Source of the DNA: Adiantum capillus-veneris
Taxonomy: Eukaryota; Streptophyta; Polypodiopsida; Polypodiales; Pteridaceae
DNA: 64,000 bases
Direction: 5' to 3'
Assembly: GCA_014529385.2 (NCBI GenBank)
Contig: CM043965.1
Span: 17,933,912 to 17,997,911 of the forward strand
The notes beneath the pieces were generated by a model that did not search any database, was not told the DNA's origin, and was given only the letters and a program-made list of their open reading frames with translations. The translations under genes were made by a program, and so were the position numbers. Below, piece by piece: positions 32,589-44,492 of this stretch. The stretch's first letter is position 1; every line of letters begins with the position of its first letter.

Positions 32589-33260
32589 GTTTTCCTTTTC
32601 TGACTCCCCTTTACCCTCACTATCTTATTCAATAGTCCATATCTCACGTAAAGACCATTTCAATTCTTGGTATTTCTGTTTACGCTCCAGTTTGGTCCAC
32701 TCTTGGTCTTTTGTTGTTCCTTTTTTTTATTTTTGAGATTTTTGTGATTTTGTTTCTGTTTTAGCTTTTCGTTCCTGTTTTAATTCCTCTTGTGTTCTTT
32801 CCCTTTGATCTTTTGGGAATCTTCCTGATATGTGATCTTTTACACAATCCTCTGCTTTTACAAGCATCAAATAGTGAGTTTTACCTTTTATCCTGGGCAT
32901 CGGGTTCTCTCTCACTTTGTTTCCTGCTCGTTTCCTCCTATAGTGTTCCTGGCGTCTAGGGTGTTGATTAGCAAAATCATAAAACTTGATATTCTTGCTT
33001 TCCCTTCCACGCTCACTTGAGGTGTCTGAATACTCATTATCTGCATCATCATTTACTTCCAGATGTTTGGAGGAGTTATAAAACTCTTCTCATTCTGGTG
33101 GTTCTATCGTCTCATCTTCTCCTGGTATAATGCTTACCATGTAGTAGGGTAGCACATCATAGCCATCCTTATCGCAAAATTTTGTTGTTGGACTATCTGT
33201 AATGGTACAGACATCCGATGTTGCTAGTATGTGTTCCCATTTTAGAGGTTCCGAGGCATC
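32589..33260 (-). pseudogene. Protease-RT linker of the giant element
   Basis: Broken frames between protease and RT. At 32915-32727 a charged segment (KTHYLMLVKAEDCVKDHISG then Lys/Glu/Gln-rich) continues an upstream frame. The stretch from 33260 to 33000 is acidic and broken by stops. No catalytic motif; taken as polyprotein linker. Confidence 0.5.
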
Positions 33261-34037
33261 TTAAGGGAAAGGTTCCAGAATATACTCCTTGTCTTCTATC
33301 GCTCTTTCTAAGACGCATTCCTCTCTTCTTAAGCTTCCACAATGTGAAGCTCCGCACATCCATAGCTCTTTTTGTTGCCCTAACCGTGCCGGGAGTTCTG
33401 ATCCTGCTACTGTAGCTGAATCAAACTCTTCCACAGGTGTTTGGTTCACATCTTTGTAACTATGGTCTTTCAGGTGTATTTTAGTTGTTGTCTCGCCATG
33501 TCTGACGTATATGTGGTCATAACCCCAATCTTGGATTATCTTCAACTATTGCATGAATGGTCGTCCTAAGATGATCTCATAATTGTTCTTTTTGTCGAAA
33601 TCGACTAGTGCAAATGTATGCTCATACTCAATTCCGTACGAAGTGACAATCACTTTTTCTAAGAGTCCTAGAGGCTTCTCCATGAACCCATCTGCCAATT
33701 GCAGTTTCATTCGGGTAGCCCTCAAAGTTGGTTTTCCCCATTTTTTCCAAATTTCCTTGGTGGCGATAGCAACTCCCGCTCCACTGTCAATAATAGCTTT
33801 GGAAACTACTCGTTGGAATTCTACTGGTAGCGTGGTGTTTCCATCTTCTCCCTCGCAATACTCTCCAACCTTGTTCAATGGTACTGGCCTAGTGTTTAAT
33901 TGAGGCCTGTCCAACTCTCTGATCCCTTCCTGTAGCTTCAAGGTGGGGTCTTTCACTCCAAATTTTTCTAGGCATTTACCTATTGTGGTCCACATGTTCG
34001 GCCGTAATCTAGGAGTTCTGCTAATGTGATTGTGCAT
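33261..34037 (-). pseudogene. Giant element aspartic protease
   Basis: The retropepsin signature KAIIDSGAGVAI is at about 33805-33770, with LQLADGF and EIILGRPFMQ (about 33580-33550) giving the second conserved strand and the Gly-Arg-Pro flap-following motif. The frame closes at 33546 and immediately resumes as LKIIQDWGYDHIYVRHGE, the usual segment after protease in this group. This is the standard protease, upstream of RT. Confidence 0.85.
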
Positions 34038-37000
34038 GCCACCGGGGTGGACAATAACTCAATCAATCCTTGCGAATCCATCACTTTGTTAGAAGAAAGT
34101 CTTTGCGATGGGATTGCTCTCACTTCCGATTTGGCTTCATACTCTCCTAGGTAAGAGGGTAAAGTTCTCAGCGAGTCTGATTGGCTGTGCCCCCAACTAA
34201 TTGATCCTTGGTCTCCCCCTTGTGAATGTATCTCAAAGTTTATTTGTGATCTCGCCTCAAATTCTTCAATAGGAGGTAAGGTTACGTTCTTTTCTTTTCT
34301 TGTGCTATTCATGTGGTTACTCATCCTATTAGCCTCGTTGACCTCACGGATTTGCTTCCACAGATCATCTACACCGTTACAATCCTTACCCATTTCTGCC
34401 AATATTTTAAGCTAGAACCCGTCACTTGCCTCATCTGTGGTATTTGGCACTATGATAGGCTCTCCTTTGGGCTCATAGGCATTAGTGAGTCTTTCCTTTG
34501 TTTCTACATGTTTCTCTAAAGTTGGTTGGATAAGGGTTGGGACTAGTGCCTCATGCCAATTTGCAGGTTTACCCAGCGTGTCTTCCATTAATGATTGAGC
34601 TGTTTTGATAATATTTTTACACATTTCCAACCTCTGTTTTTCTATTTCTGCATATGGATAAGTCATCCACCTTTGCTCCTGGGTTTGTTTCTTTTTGAGT
34701 CTAGCTTCATAAGTCTTTAGAAGCGCATCCAATTGCTCATTTACCTTGTCTGCCAGTACCAATCTTCCTGATCACACACTTTTGTGCTCTGCTATTTCCT
34801 TGGGTGCTATGGTTGCCGTGGTGTGTGAGCTTAAGCTAGCTAGATCCTCTAATCGCTCCAACCTCTCCTTTGTATGTTTCAACTCCTCGGATAGAGCTGT
34901 TTTCTCTCGTTCCTTCCTGGCTTTCCTACGCACCTTTCTAGCTTTCCAAGTGCTTCTCTGATTTTTGGTTTCTGAACTTTGGACATCGGTTTTTGGTTCT
35001 TCAACTATGGGTTCGTTCGTCCTTCTTTGGGCTTGGGCTAGTGTTACCGCCTGAATGGGTATTACCGTTTCATTTTCCGAACCTCCACTGGAAGGTACTA
35101 TTTCTAGCATGTTCAAGGTGGTTTTTGGTCCTTTGCTCGGGTTTTTAGGGCATTCAAGAATCAAATGAGTAATTCCACACTCTGGGAAATACGCATTGAC
35201 TCTGATGATTTCATCATGAGGACAGTCTCATAGCCAATGGTCTTCGCCACACTTGTAGCAGGGTCCCTTGGGTTGTTGAGGTGCTCCTTGAGCTCCTCTT
35301 TGTTGGTAAGCATGTCTATGTCCACCCATGCCCCCATTGGCTATGAACATCAGTGTTCATTCATCCAACTTGTATCTTCCTTCTCCTGCTGCCTGTGCAG
35401 TAGTTGGTGGTCCTGTATTTCCTATCATGCTCCATGGTTCTGGTGTCGAGGGATCTTCCGGTGGATAATAGAAAGGGTTTGCCGCATATCCATTGGGATC
35501 TTCATAATATGCATGCATATGCACCAAAGCCTTATCCTCTGATTTAGTTACGGTTGGTGTGTATCTTATACCAACTAGTCGTAATCCTGGTAGGGGTGGT
35601 TGTTGCCCCAACACCGGTTGTGGTCTTTCTACACCTACAGGTCCTGGTAGGTTGCTTGCTTGATATCTAGGCATCGGTGGAACTTGAGGAGAGGCTACTG
35701 GAGCTTGGGGAGAGTAAGGTCTCTCTCTCACATATCCCTTGTTATGATAACATTCCTCGGTCCCATGGTTTGTCCATTTTTTTTCAATAGCACCCCACTT
35801 GGGCTGTTTAGCCTAGGGTTTGGCGTACAAGTTAATCTTTTTTAGCACTTCATCTACAAGCTGATCCTGGTTTACAGTGACTTCTCCTTTCGGTGCTGTC
35901 TTAGAAGACTTGCTTCCACTTTGTTGTGAAGACGAATCGTCATCAAGGTCCTTGAACTCCCTCTTTGTAGAACACACAATTGTCCACAAGGTAAAGAGCC
36001 TCCTTTGTCAACTCATTCAACGTGGTGCTCCTCTTCATATGTAAGTCGTTATGGAGATCCGCATTCCTTAGTCCCTGGATGAATATCAGCATAAGTCTGG
36101 ACTGAGTTGGCAGTTCTTCCACAGGACAGAACTTAACATATCTTTTTAGTCTTAGGGCTGCCTTTCAGACAGATTCCCCATCTTTCTGTTTGAATTTATG
36201 GATTTGTGAGACGGTATTATGAGCTATCCCTCTTTGTGAGAATTCCTCGATAAACTCGTCAAACACTTCCTCCATAGACTCAAAGTCTCTACGCTCTACA
36301 GAGTCAAACCAAGTGGCAGCATCATCCTCTAGGGTTAGTCCAAACCCTGCAAATTGGGTAGGAAATTCTAACACCTCTTCAGCTCTAATTACACGTACAA
36401 AGGCTACTATGATCTCTTGGGTCTCTGCTTCCTGTGTATTTCTTGTTTACCCATTTTTGCACTTGAGAGGGTCTAATTCTCCGATGGTCTACAAACCTCA
36501 TCATTGGATCTCCACGTCCTAATCGATATACCTCCTCAGGTCTTCTCTAATAGGCCGGTTCCTCTCCCAGTGGCGCTCCTTAGCCATAATTTCTAACGGT
36601 TCTCGCTGGAGGTGGTTCATCTCTTTGAACTCGTTCTATGGGTGGTCCTCCAGGCTCTGTTGACCCTTGAGTCTTTGGATTACTCTCTCCTTGATACCTT
36701 GAATAGAGTGGTGGTTCTTGCAAATCCCTTAGCCCTCATGCGGCTTGATAACCCTCTCGGCTTTGGTCTTGCTCCATTGTTGCACTCTGTCGAAGACATG
36801 CCTGCAATGATGGCTGGTTTTCCAGTTGGTCTTGGTTGTTGAATGCTTGCGGTCGGGTGGAATGTGAGGTAGCATCATAATCATCTGAAAAGGGATTCGT
36901 TGCTTTACTTGGGGTGTAGGTGGCTCTTGGCACTTCTTCAGGGGCATATGCCGATGCTCCTGGACCTGTTGCCCTTTCTACCTCCTCTGGGAGAATACGT

Positions 37001-37764
37001 TGGTATTCTCGCCCGTATCTATCAACAAAAACTATACCCTTCCCCATGGCAGTTTCATAAGAGAATAAGTAAATAACCTTGTCTTTGCTTAATTTGTTTA
37101 TATATGGTTCTTTGCTGTGAAAGTAAGCGACTATACCCTCACTCTCATGCTTGTAGATTCTCACGTTCTCGTTATAAGTTGGAACCCTGGTTGTTTTCTT
37201 GTCATACATAAAAATAGCTCCGGGCAGATCAATGTTTGGTGGCGGTTCTTGAGCTTCTGAAACCATTTTCCCTTTCGCCACATTATCTCCATATCTGTTG
37301 TAATCTTCAGGGTTACTGACTATCAGATAGTGGTTCCCCTTTTCGTCTCGAAATCTATCTCCATCATCATAGACTCGTGTTATCTCCAATCTCTGAGCTG
37401 GCCTCTCTTAGATACAAATGCACTTGCGTCCGCGATAGTTAGAATAGACTAGGGCTCCCCTCGAGTTTGTTCCTTCTAAGAAGATCGCAGTGAGTTTGGA
37501 ATCATTCAAAGGATTTAGGGAGGTGCTTCCTCCTGGCATTGGTCCGTCGTATGTGAAACCTCCCGGCTGTTGACTACCCATCATGAAGAAAGATTTGTCT
37601 AACGAAGTATTAGTATCACTACCTTCCTCAATAATCGGTGCTAGCGGATCTAGCCTTGCCTGAGTTACACTCTCTTTGGTGGACACTAAGCTACCTTGGT
37701 CACCTGCCACCTTCTGGTCTCTAACAATGTATCTTCCCAATCTTAAATTCATCAAACTTATCAA
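33980..37764 (-). pseudogene. Giant element gag
   Basis: A broken gag of about 1,200 codons. The N-terminus at 37764-36736 is acidic, with YDDGDRFRDEKGNHYL, a pattern (Y..GD..-D.+G++YL) also seen in the gag of element 1. The capsid-like retrotransposon gag domain is at about 36400-36165 (FPTQFAGFGLTLEDDAATWF, EEFSQRG). A Pro-rich linker is at 35731-35400. Zinc knuckles are at 35275-35150: CYKCGEDHWL-stop-DC and a second module with PECGITHLILEC whose first Cys reads Phe. Charged and coiled segments (35164-34412) lead to protease. Many stops and frameshifts, so non-functional. Positions are those of recognisable fragments; the true start is uncertain. Confidence 0.7.
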
Positions 37765-39561
37765 TGCAATCTAGCACAAATACAACCACTCACCTGGAAA
37801 AGGATCAGTTTCTGCACAACTTCTTGCTTTGTTGCTGAATATACCTGTACACAAGCGTTTTAATTTCGACAATCGAATCAAAGCATTTATCTTCTAGAGG
37901 TTATCTTAGTAATGATTGGTATAACTGGAGAGTTAATCTCAACCACTACTGTATTTTATACACTACTGATGTTTTGGATTAGGTCTGCTAATCTGAAACT
38001 GTACTTCTCTAAGATGTTGGTCAATTTACGCGAAAAAGTCTGAATTCAATCTTTGCTCCGTCAAATGGGCAAACAAGGTCCAAATTCACTTCTAAAAGAC
38101 ATTCTGGAACCCTTAAGCTAAATGAAATTTCATTGTCTATACCCAGTCAAATTTTCTCCTCAGTAGGCCCCAATAGACATCCTATGTGTAGGATGTCTCC
38201 TGCTTTGTTTTTCCTGGATTTTTGCACTATGGTTTACCCTTGATATGCTGAGCCCACATCTGTTTTCCCTTTTTGATTTGGACACCTATAAGCTGGTCAA
38301 TGAGTCAGAAATCTGTTCCGACAGCCTATTGCTGATCTTGATCGGTCTAATCAACTCCAATTTGGACCAAAATTGACTAGGAGGCTTGCCTTAGGCTTTA
38401 CAACACCTTGCTATGCTCACTGTCAAAGTCTGGCTTCAATTTCTTGCTTAAGACATCCTACTAGTAGGATATCTTTTTCATCAGAATGGCTTCAAACTCA
38501 AAGCACAGGCTCCCCTTGAGTTTCTGATCACTTTGGTATACTCAAAATTTGGTTTGAGTCCAATATCACACAGAAGACATCCTACGCATAGGATGTCTTT
38601 TGGCCTGTTTGACCCCAGACTTGTCCCACAGTTTCCCCTTGATGTCTGTAACCCAGTGGTTTGCTTAGATTTTGGTTTGGATTTCAAAAGTCCCCAATTT
38701 TAGTTGTTCTTGCCTTTTTCAGTCAAAAGTGCTAAAGTCCGCTTTGAACCCAATTTTCTCACCCAAATGAGGTGAAACCCCTCTCAGTCACTCAATATAT
38801 CATGCAAGACATGCTCATGCAGCCATCTTATGGTTTTGGTCTCAAAATAATGCTTTGGCACAATTTGGGTAGGATGTCTGGCAATTTTAGTCTATCTAGC
38901 CTTATCCTGTCAAGATATGGTCAAATTTCCACTTTCCATTTGAAATTAGGGTAAACCCCACCTTCTGAACACACTCGTCAACTCAAAATCCCAAAATTCC
39001 CACCAGATTAGCCTGTAGACATCCTACGTGTAGGATGTCTCCTGGCTTAAAATTAATTTTTTTCCTGACAGAAATGCTCCTGATGCTCTGTAGATCTATC
39101 AGAAACACTCACAGTAACTTTTGGACTTCACTTAGGCTTTCAAATACACTTTTGCATCTTTTTGCGTCTTCTACAAACTTGTGATGACTTTACCAAGCAA
39201 GTATACATGCATGAAATGCTCTAGATCCTGAATTATGATGTCTTACTTACTCTACTCCTACTTATCATGTGAAATGGTGATAATGGTGTTTTTGGTTGCT
39301 TTCTCGCCTCTCCGGACTCTCAAGATCTCCTCTCACCGCTTCTACCACTCCAACTCCTACTCAAGAACTCGACTACTACCTAAAACTATCTTGGTCTACC
39401 TAAGTCGAAGGATCTAGGCCAGACACACGCTTCTTAGACTCCCTCTAAGATCTAGAGAGTCCTCCACCCTCTGATCCTATCTAAATGTAAAACGAGACTC
39501 TTGGTAAGCCAAAAATCCCAATCCTCAAGGATTAGTCTCGGTCACCTACCTAAGGTTTTCG
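37765..39561 (-). other. Leader of the giant element with four 22-bp palindromes
   Basis: About 1.8 kb between the PBS and gag. No gene. It contains four full palindromes and at least one half-site, annotated separately. Confidence 0.7.
38176..39039. repeat. Palindrome cluster B: same 22-bp palindrome, four copies
   Basis: Full copies at 38176-38197, 38452-38473, 38576-38597 and 39018-39039, with a half-site at about 38869-38879. Central bases vary (TGTG, CTAG, CGCA, CGTG). Spacing is 276, 124 and 442 bp, so less regular than cluster A. Half-sites also occur in each LTR (ACGTAGGATGT near 20373, ACGTGGGATGTC near 39932). Confidence 0.9.
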
Positions 39562-39579
39562 TCCTCGGCAGCGGCACCA
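39562..39579 (-). other. Primer-binding site of the giant element
   Basis: The minus strand reads TGGTGCCGCTGCCGAGGA one base after the LTR end CCAACA. It differs from the PBS of element 1 at two positions, which supports a common lineage. The tRNA is not assigned. Confidence 0.8.
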
Positions 39580-39580
39580 A

Positions 39581-40512
39581 TGTTGGAAGGATACGCTGCG
39601 ACGGACGTCAGCACAACGAGAACTCACCTAACATATAATGTCAGCTAAGGACGAAACTCGACCTGCAGGCACGTGGAAGCAAGCATAAGGTGTCAACCTA
39701 CACTCGACCGACTTCTAACTAATTCCTACATAGGTCTCTACCAATTGTTTTAGTCACAGCCTTAAAGAGTGTATATGAGGAAACTTCCTACAACGCTTTA
39801 TAGAGCCGAACACCCATCAAACAATCCCGAAACACCATAGAACTTGAAGGAGATCCTACTAACACCATTAGGTTGCTCTTCCTAAGGTCTATGAACCAAA
39901 ATCCCAACCCAAAACACCCGGTGCAAAATCACGTGGGATGTCTGGCCGAAATTTGCAGGTCTTTGTTTACAAAATCTAAAGTGCCTAATATGTAGTTCTA
40001 CTCAATGTGAACGTGTGGATATGCTGCAATGCAAAATCGGACAACGTATGCTCATCCAAACACCCGATGAAGCTCGTAGAAGGAGCTCGCAAAACCGGAC
40101 CGTACGCGCGCAATGTAGATATTGGTGCGTAGCTCTCGTCGGGGGCAACGCGCTGAAATTCTCCGCACTCGATTCCGACCACCGGAGCACATGTAGCGTC
40201 AAGATGAAGCTCACACTCTCTCTCGTACACAGTACGCTCACTCACAGACTTCAAAACTTGTTTTAAAAATGACAAAAGGGTTTTCATTAAGGTCAAAAAG
40301 TGGTATATATACCTTACAATTCTCAAACCCTAAAGTTCCAAAATCAACCATCTACTCAATCTAACTATCAAAACTGGGATACAATCTGGAAACTTCTGTA
40401 AGTCCGAATATTTACAAGGTGAAAAATCAGGTTTTCCTCAATGAATGAATAATTACAAAAATAATAATCTTCCGAGTAGGTAGCTGCCGTGGGGTGTGTC
40501 CAGCTTCTAACA
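39581..40512 (-). repeat. 5' LTR of the giant element
   Basis: 932 bp, matching 20014-20944 along its length. The TATA-like GGTATATATACC at about 40300-40313 is the expected transcription start region for the minus-strand RNA. Confidence 0.93.
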
Positions 40513-40517
40513 GAGTC

Positions 40518-40655
40518 TTAACATCGTAGGAAACTATCCCAAGAGACCTTAAAGATCTAGTCGATAGGAGTTGAACTCAAGACATGTTATTCATAAGGGA
40601 AATGGCATAACCAATCTATCACACTTCGGTGATAGAAAAGTTATACCATTTTTCT
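40518..40655 (-). repeat. tRNA-like SINE-type repeat, copy 1
   Basis: On the minus strand it contains GATTGGTTATGCC (A-box-like) and, about 35 nt later, GAGTTCAACTCC, which fits the pol III B-box GWTCRANNC. Related copies are at 40693-40845 and 49012-49175. The tail runs into CCTACGATGTTAA next to the giant element. Confidence 0.5.
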
Positions 40656-40692
40656 CTTTTTTTTATTGGCGTGCACACACACCCGAGAAGAA

Positions 40693-40845
40693 GAGAGTTT
40701 AATTTAACATCGTAGGAAAGTAATTAAAGAGACCTAAAAATCTAGCCGACGAGGAGTTGAACTCAATACTTGTTATTCAAGAGGAAAATGGCATAACCAA
40801 TCTACCAAACTTGGGTGATAGAAAGGTTATACCATTTTTCTCTTT
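40693..40845 (-). repeat. tRNA-like SINE-type repeat, copy 2
   Basis: Same layout as copy 1: A-box-like GATTGGTTATGCC, B-box GAGTTCAACTCC and a tail ending CCTACGATGTTAA. A CA-rich run and AAGAAGAAGAGAG follow, as at the other copies. Confidence 0.5.
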
Positions 40846-40919
40846 TTATTGGCACACACACACCCACACACACCCACACACAAGAAGAAGAGAGTTTTAA
40901 CGTTGTAGGAAACTATCCC

Positions 40920-41060
40920 AAAAGACGTTAAAGATTAGGTTAGATGTAGACTTATGTTTGATTACATTTAGGTTTATTTACGTTAGATTTAGATTTACGT
41001 TATATTAGATTTGATTTAGGTTTATTTATGTTATATTATATTAGATTTAGGTTATTTAAA
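40920..41060 (+). repeat. Degenerate TTTAGGTTTA-type minisatellite
   Basis: Runs of GATTTAGGTTTATTTA and GTTAGATTTA with variable length; the same repeats flank the HIPP fragment at 49240-49390 and 49790-50070. The unit resembles a degenerate plant telomere-like repeat but lacks the GGG. Confidence 0.6.
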
Positions 41061-41238
41061 GTTAGAAGAAATGGCAAGAAACTTTCTTGCGCTCACAGCA
41101 TCGACAGTCCATGCAGACCAGCAATTCCACCTGCGTGTTCGACTGCTGCTACCATACAATAAGCCGTCATGTTCAGCTGATGGAAGAGCAAATTGAGCCT
41201 ACACAGAAATTAGTCATGCAAGATGACGATTCCAAGTG

Positions 41239-41281
<43 letters not shown>

Positions 41282-41617
41282 ACATCCCGTCAAATCTAGA
41301 TTAAGAATTAAGTGCCTTGAGCAGACATCAGCTACATTGCAAGAATGGCGTACCTACATGCTACAAACAAAGATCTACTATGAAAATATGTTAAGATGCT
41401 GTGAAATGCTACAGCTAAAGAAGAGGCAAAGGGGTTTTGTCCACTACATGCAGTATCATGTAGACGTGGGTGTGTATATTTCTTGTACCCACAAATATAG
41501 GCATTGACCAATAAAGACGAGATTATAACCCGGTGGTTCTGATCTCCGTGCACCTCTAGACCGAGGTGTGTGGGGATTGGACATGACTAGAGAATGTGAG
41601 GTAGTTTACAGTGTGAA

Positions 41618-41680
<63 letters not shown>

Positions 41681-41743
41681 AAGACGAAGAATTCTAATAG
41701 AAGATTAAATTTTTTGTCCAGGTTATAAGATTTTTACCCTCAT
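41061..41743 (+). other. 5' region of TNP2 copy A
   Basis: From about 41385 it aligns with the region upstream of copy B (50110-50462), including CCGGTGGTTCTGATCTCCG-like sequence and a (GA)n tract (41620-41676). The earlier part (41061-41384, with (CA)n at 41240-41282) has no partner in copy B and may be captured DNA, but was not recognised. Confidence 0.5.
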
Positions 41744-44492
41744 ATGAGTAGTGACGAGGATGTGGGGCCGTCCAACCAAAACACCTATCTCTCAACGAGG
41801 ATTTTATGTCCTTGTAACCATTGCAAGCATGCTGTGTGACGGACAAGACGCGTTTCTTTGCAGCACGTTCGCGAATTTGGCGAGTTCGATCCATCTATTA
41901 TAGATCGAGTTGTTGCCAATTATAACTCGTCGGACTCTGACGCTAGCCAATAGGCAGCAATCTTGCAACCCAATAGACGTGTTCGCAGGCGCTTTGGTCA
42001 AGCAGCATATGTGAGGCCACAATATGTAGCCTCTAACAACTCGGGGGATGATCATGCAGACCACATTCCCAATGAGCCAATCTTTGAGCCCGAGATTGAT
42101 GAAATGATTGAGACGATCATGGATTCAGAAAGGCTTGTCTATGATGATATGAAAAGTGAAGCCGATACGCCATTGTATAATGGAGCACGTGTGTCTAGAT
42201 TGAAAGCGCTCCTGGTTCTTCTCAACATCCAAAAAAAGTTTGGATGGAGTGACACTAGCGTCACAATGCTTTTCAGGTGATCTATTACAATTAGTTTACT
42301 TTAATAAAACTCTAAATGTATAATGATCTGATAGATTTTTACACAATTGTACCGTATTTTTATGTTGTGTAGATTGCTCAAAGAGCACATACTACCAGCT
42401 GATAATGTGATGCCAAATTCCCGAGAGGAAGCAAGAAAGATTTTGCAAAACTTGGGGATGGATTACAATTTGATCCATGCTTGTCCTAATGACTGCATTC
42501 TTTTCAGAGGGGAATACATAGACATGGAGAAGTGTTTGAAATGTGATTCCGAAAGATATCGAGTAGATCTCCACGGAACAAAAATTCCGCAAAAGGTTTT
42601 GTGACATTTTCCTCTGCTTCCTCGCATCAAGCATTTCTTTGAATGTAAGTCCATGGCCGCCCTAGCATCATGGCATGGGGAGAATAAATCTTTGGATGGT
42701 GTGCTACGGATTCCTGCAGATTGTGCAGCCTGGAAACATATAGATGGAACATGGTTGGATTTTTCCAGGGAAGCTCAAAATTTGAGCTTAGGCCTGGCTA
42801 TGGATGGCGTAAATCCATTTGGTCAAAGATCAACATCTTACAATGTATGGCCCGTTGTCATCGTCAACTACAACATTCCCCCGTGGTTGACTACGAAGAA
42901 GGGGCACCTATGGCTAAGCTTGATTGTGTTGGGGCGATATAAAGTGAAGAATATGGATGTGTATCTTCGTCCACTATTGGAAGAGCTACAACAATTGTGG
43001 ATTGGCATAGAGGTGGTGGATATGAGCCGACACACAGGACGACGGAATGCTTTGATCAGAGGCATTCTAATGTGGACCATGCATGACTATCTCGGACTAA
43101 TAGAATGCTCAGGTGATATATTTACACTCCTCACTCAGACACTGTAAATCTTGGTTTTTCTCAAGCTGATCTATTATCATGTGTATACATGCAGGGATTC
43201 AAACAAGCGGATACAGAGCATGTGTCACATGTGGACCTAGACTGAATGCACGTAGGGCGCCCTTACTGAAGAAGCAAATCTACGAAGGTCATCAAGCGTA
43301 TCTTCCAGAGAATCATGTGCTACGCGATGGCTTTTTGGGAAGAGAGCCACCGAGGATGTCTGCACAAGCATGGTTAGAGCAGAAGGAGATGTGTGATGAC
43401 AGATTGCCCCCAGGGATGAAGATACTATCTCTATGGTACGAGTTACCATATTGGCCCCGACTCATGATCAATCACGTGCTCGATCCAATGCACATATTCA
43501 AGAATGTGGGTAATCTACTATGGGACCATCTGACCGGCAAGAAAGATACTTTGGGAGCCAGGGTTGACCTTAGAAATGTGGATCGTATGGAGCAATATTG
43601 GCCGCAAAAAGTGTCCGATGGATAGATAAAACTCCCTAAAGCACCATGGATTTTCACTGGAGCCCACGAACGTAAAGTAAAAGAGACCATTCGATCTTTG
43701 CGGACCCCCACTGGAGTAATGCACTCGCTCCGAACGTGTTTTACTAAAGAAGGAAAGCTTACCGGTTTGAAGTCACACGGCTGGCATAGAATGTGTCAGG
43801 TATGTTTGAAGTTGGTGCAATGGATCTCACAAAAGGAGATCAACGTAGACTCCATACCATTCGCCAAACTTAACGCTGCGGAGGTTGTGTGCATGTTTGA
43901 GAAACATTTTCCTACTACCATGCTAACCATTCAGTTGCATCTTCTTGTTCACATAGTTGATGAGGTGGAAATAGTTGGCACAGTACATTCCAGATGGATG
44001 TTCTTTTTAGAATGTTTCATGAAAACGCTCAAGGGATATGTGCGTCAAAAGGCACGTCCGGAGGGTAGCATGGCAGAAGGTTGGCTGGTATCAGAGTCCC
44101 TAGTGTACATTGGAGAGTGGCTAGATGGATTTGATAAAGCCCGGGACACGCTATGGCGAACCATAGATGATGAACGCATATCTGGAATTGTCATGTGCAA
44201 TCTCGGTGTTGAGAAGAAGATGACGGAAGATCTAGAGGCTAAAATCAACCGATTTTGCATGCTTCACAATCCAGTCATGCAGAAGTGGATTTCACAATAT
44301 GAGGATGCAAAGCAAGAGCGACAAAGGGCAAGAATTGAGTGGAGACGGGGAAGACGAGCACCGATGCACTATCCGACGGGTCTGGAGAGCCTACCAACAT
44401 TCATGAGCTCAAGATGGTTGCACAACCAATTGAAAAGCGCACAACAATGCGGTGAAGAAGTGACTGAGGAAGAGTGGGAGTACTCTAGAGGT
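41744..44492 (+). pseudogene. tnp2: CACTA transposase TNP2, copy A (truncated)
   Basis: Exon 1 (41744-42276) has the transposase-associated zinc-type region ILCPCNHCKHAV. Intron 42277-42372 (GT..AG), exon 2 (42373-43111) with CPNDCILFRGEY, KCDSERYRV, VNYNIPPWLTTKKGHLW, YLRPLLEELQQLW and RGILMWTMHDY, then an intron and exon 3 from 43195 with YRACVTCGP and the LDPMHIFKNVGNLLWDHL box typical of TNP2. The DUF4218-like part follows (KSHGWHRMCQ, LVQWISQKEI, FEKHFPTTMLTIQLHLLVHIVDEV). Stops: TGA 41838, TAG about 41952, TGA 42602, TAG 43623. Compared with copy B, an intron and about 70 bp of the following exon are deleted near 43802. It is cut at 44492 by an LTR. Confidence 0.88.

Larger units (their letters stand above)
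20014..40512 (-). mobile_element. Full-length 20.5-kb LTR retrotransposon (giant element)
   Basis: The LTRs are 20014-20944 and 39581-40512 in direct orientation, both running TGTTGGA...TTCTAACA on the plus strand. The 5-bp target duplication GAGTC is perfect (20009-20013 and 40513-40517). The empty site can be inferred from related sequences at 40690 and 49205. The PBS is inside the right LTR and the polypurine tract inside the left LTR, so the element reads on the minus strand. Order: leader, gag, protease, RT, RNase H, integrase, second protease motif with W-I-P-K segment, 2.8-kb non-coding spacer, extra gene. The 20.5 kb length is well above most plant LTR elements. By eye the LTRs differ at about 5-8% of positions, so it is not recent. 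Genes carry several frameshifts and stops. Confidence 0.95.

Noticed and set aside
38176-39039. CRISPR-like array from regularly spaced palindromic repeats
   Set aside because: Spacing is hundreds of bases, the sequence between repeats is not spacer-like, there are no cas genes, and this is a plant nuclear genome.
40524-40660. Functional tRNA gene on the minus strand
   Set aside because: Only A- and B-box-like elements are visible; no convincing acceptor stem or full cloverleaf. Listed as a SINE-type repeat instead.
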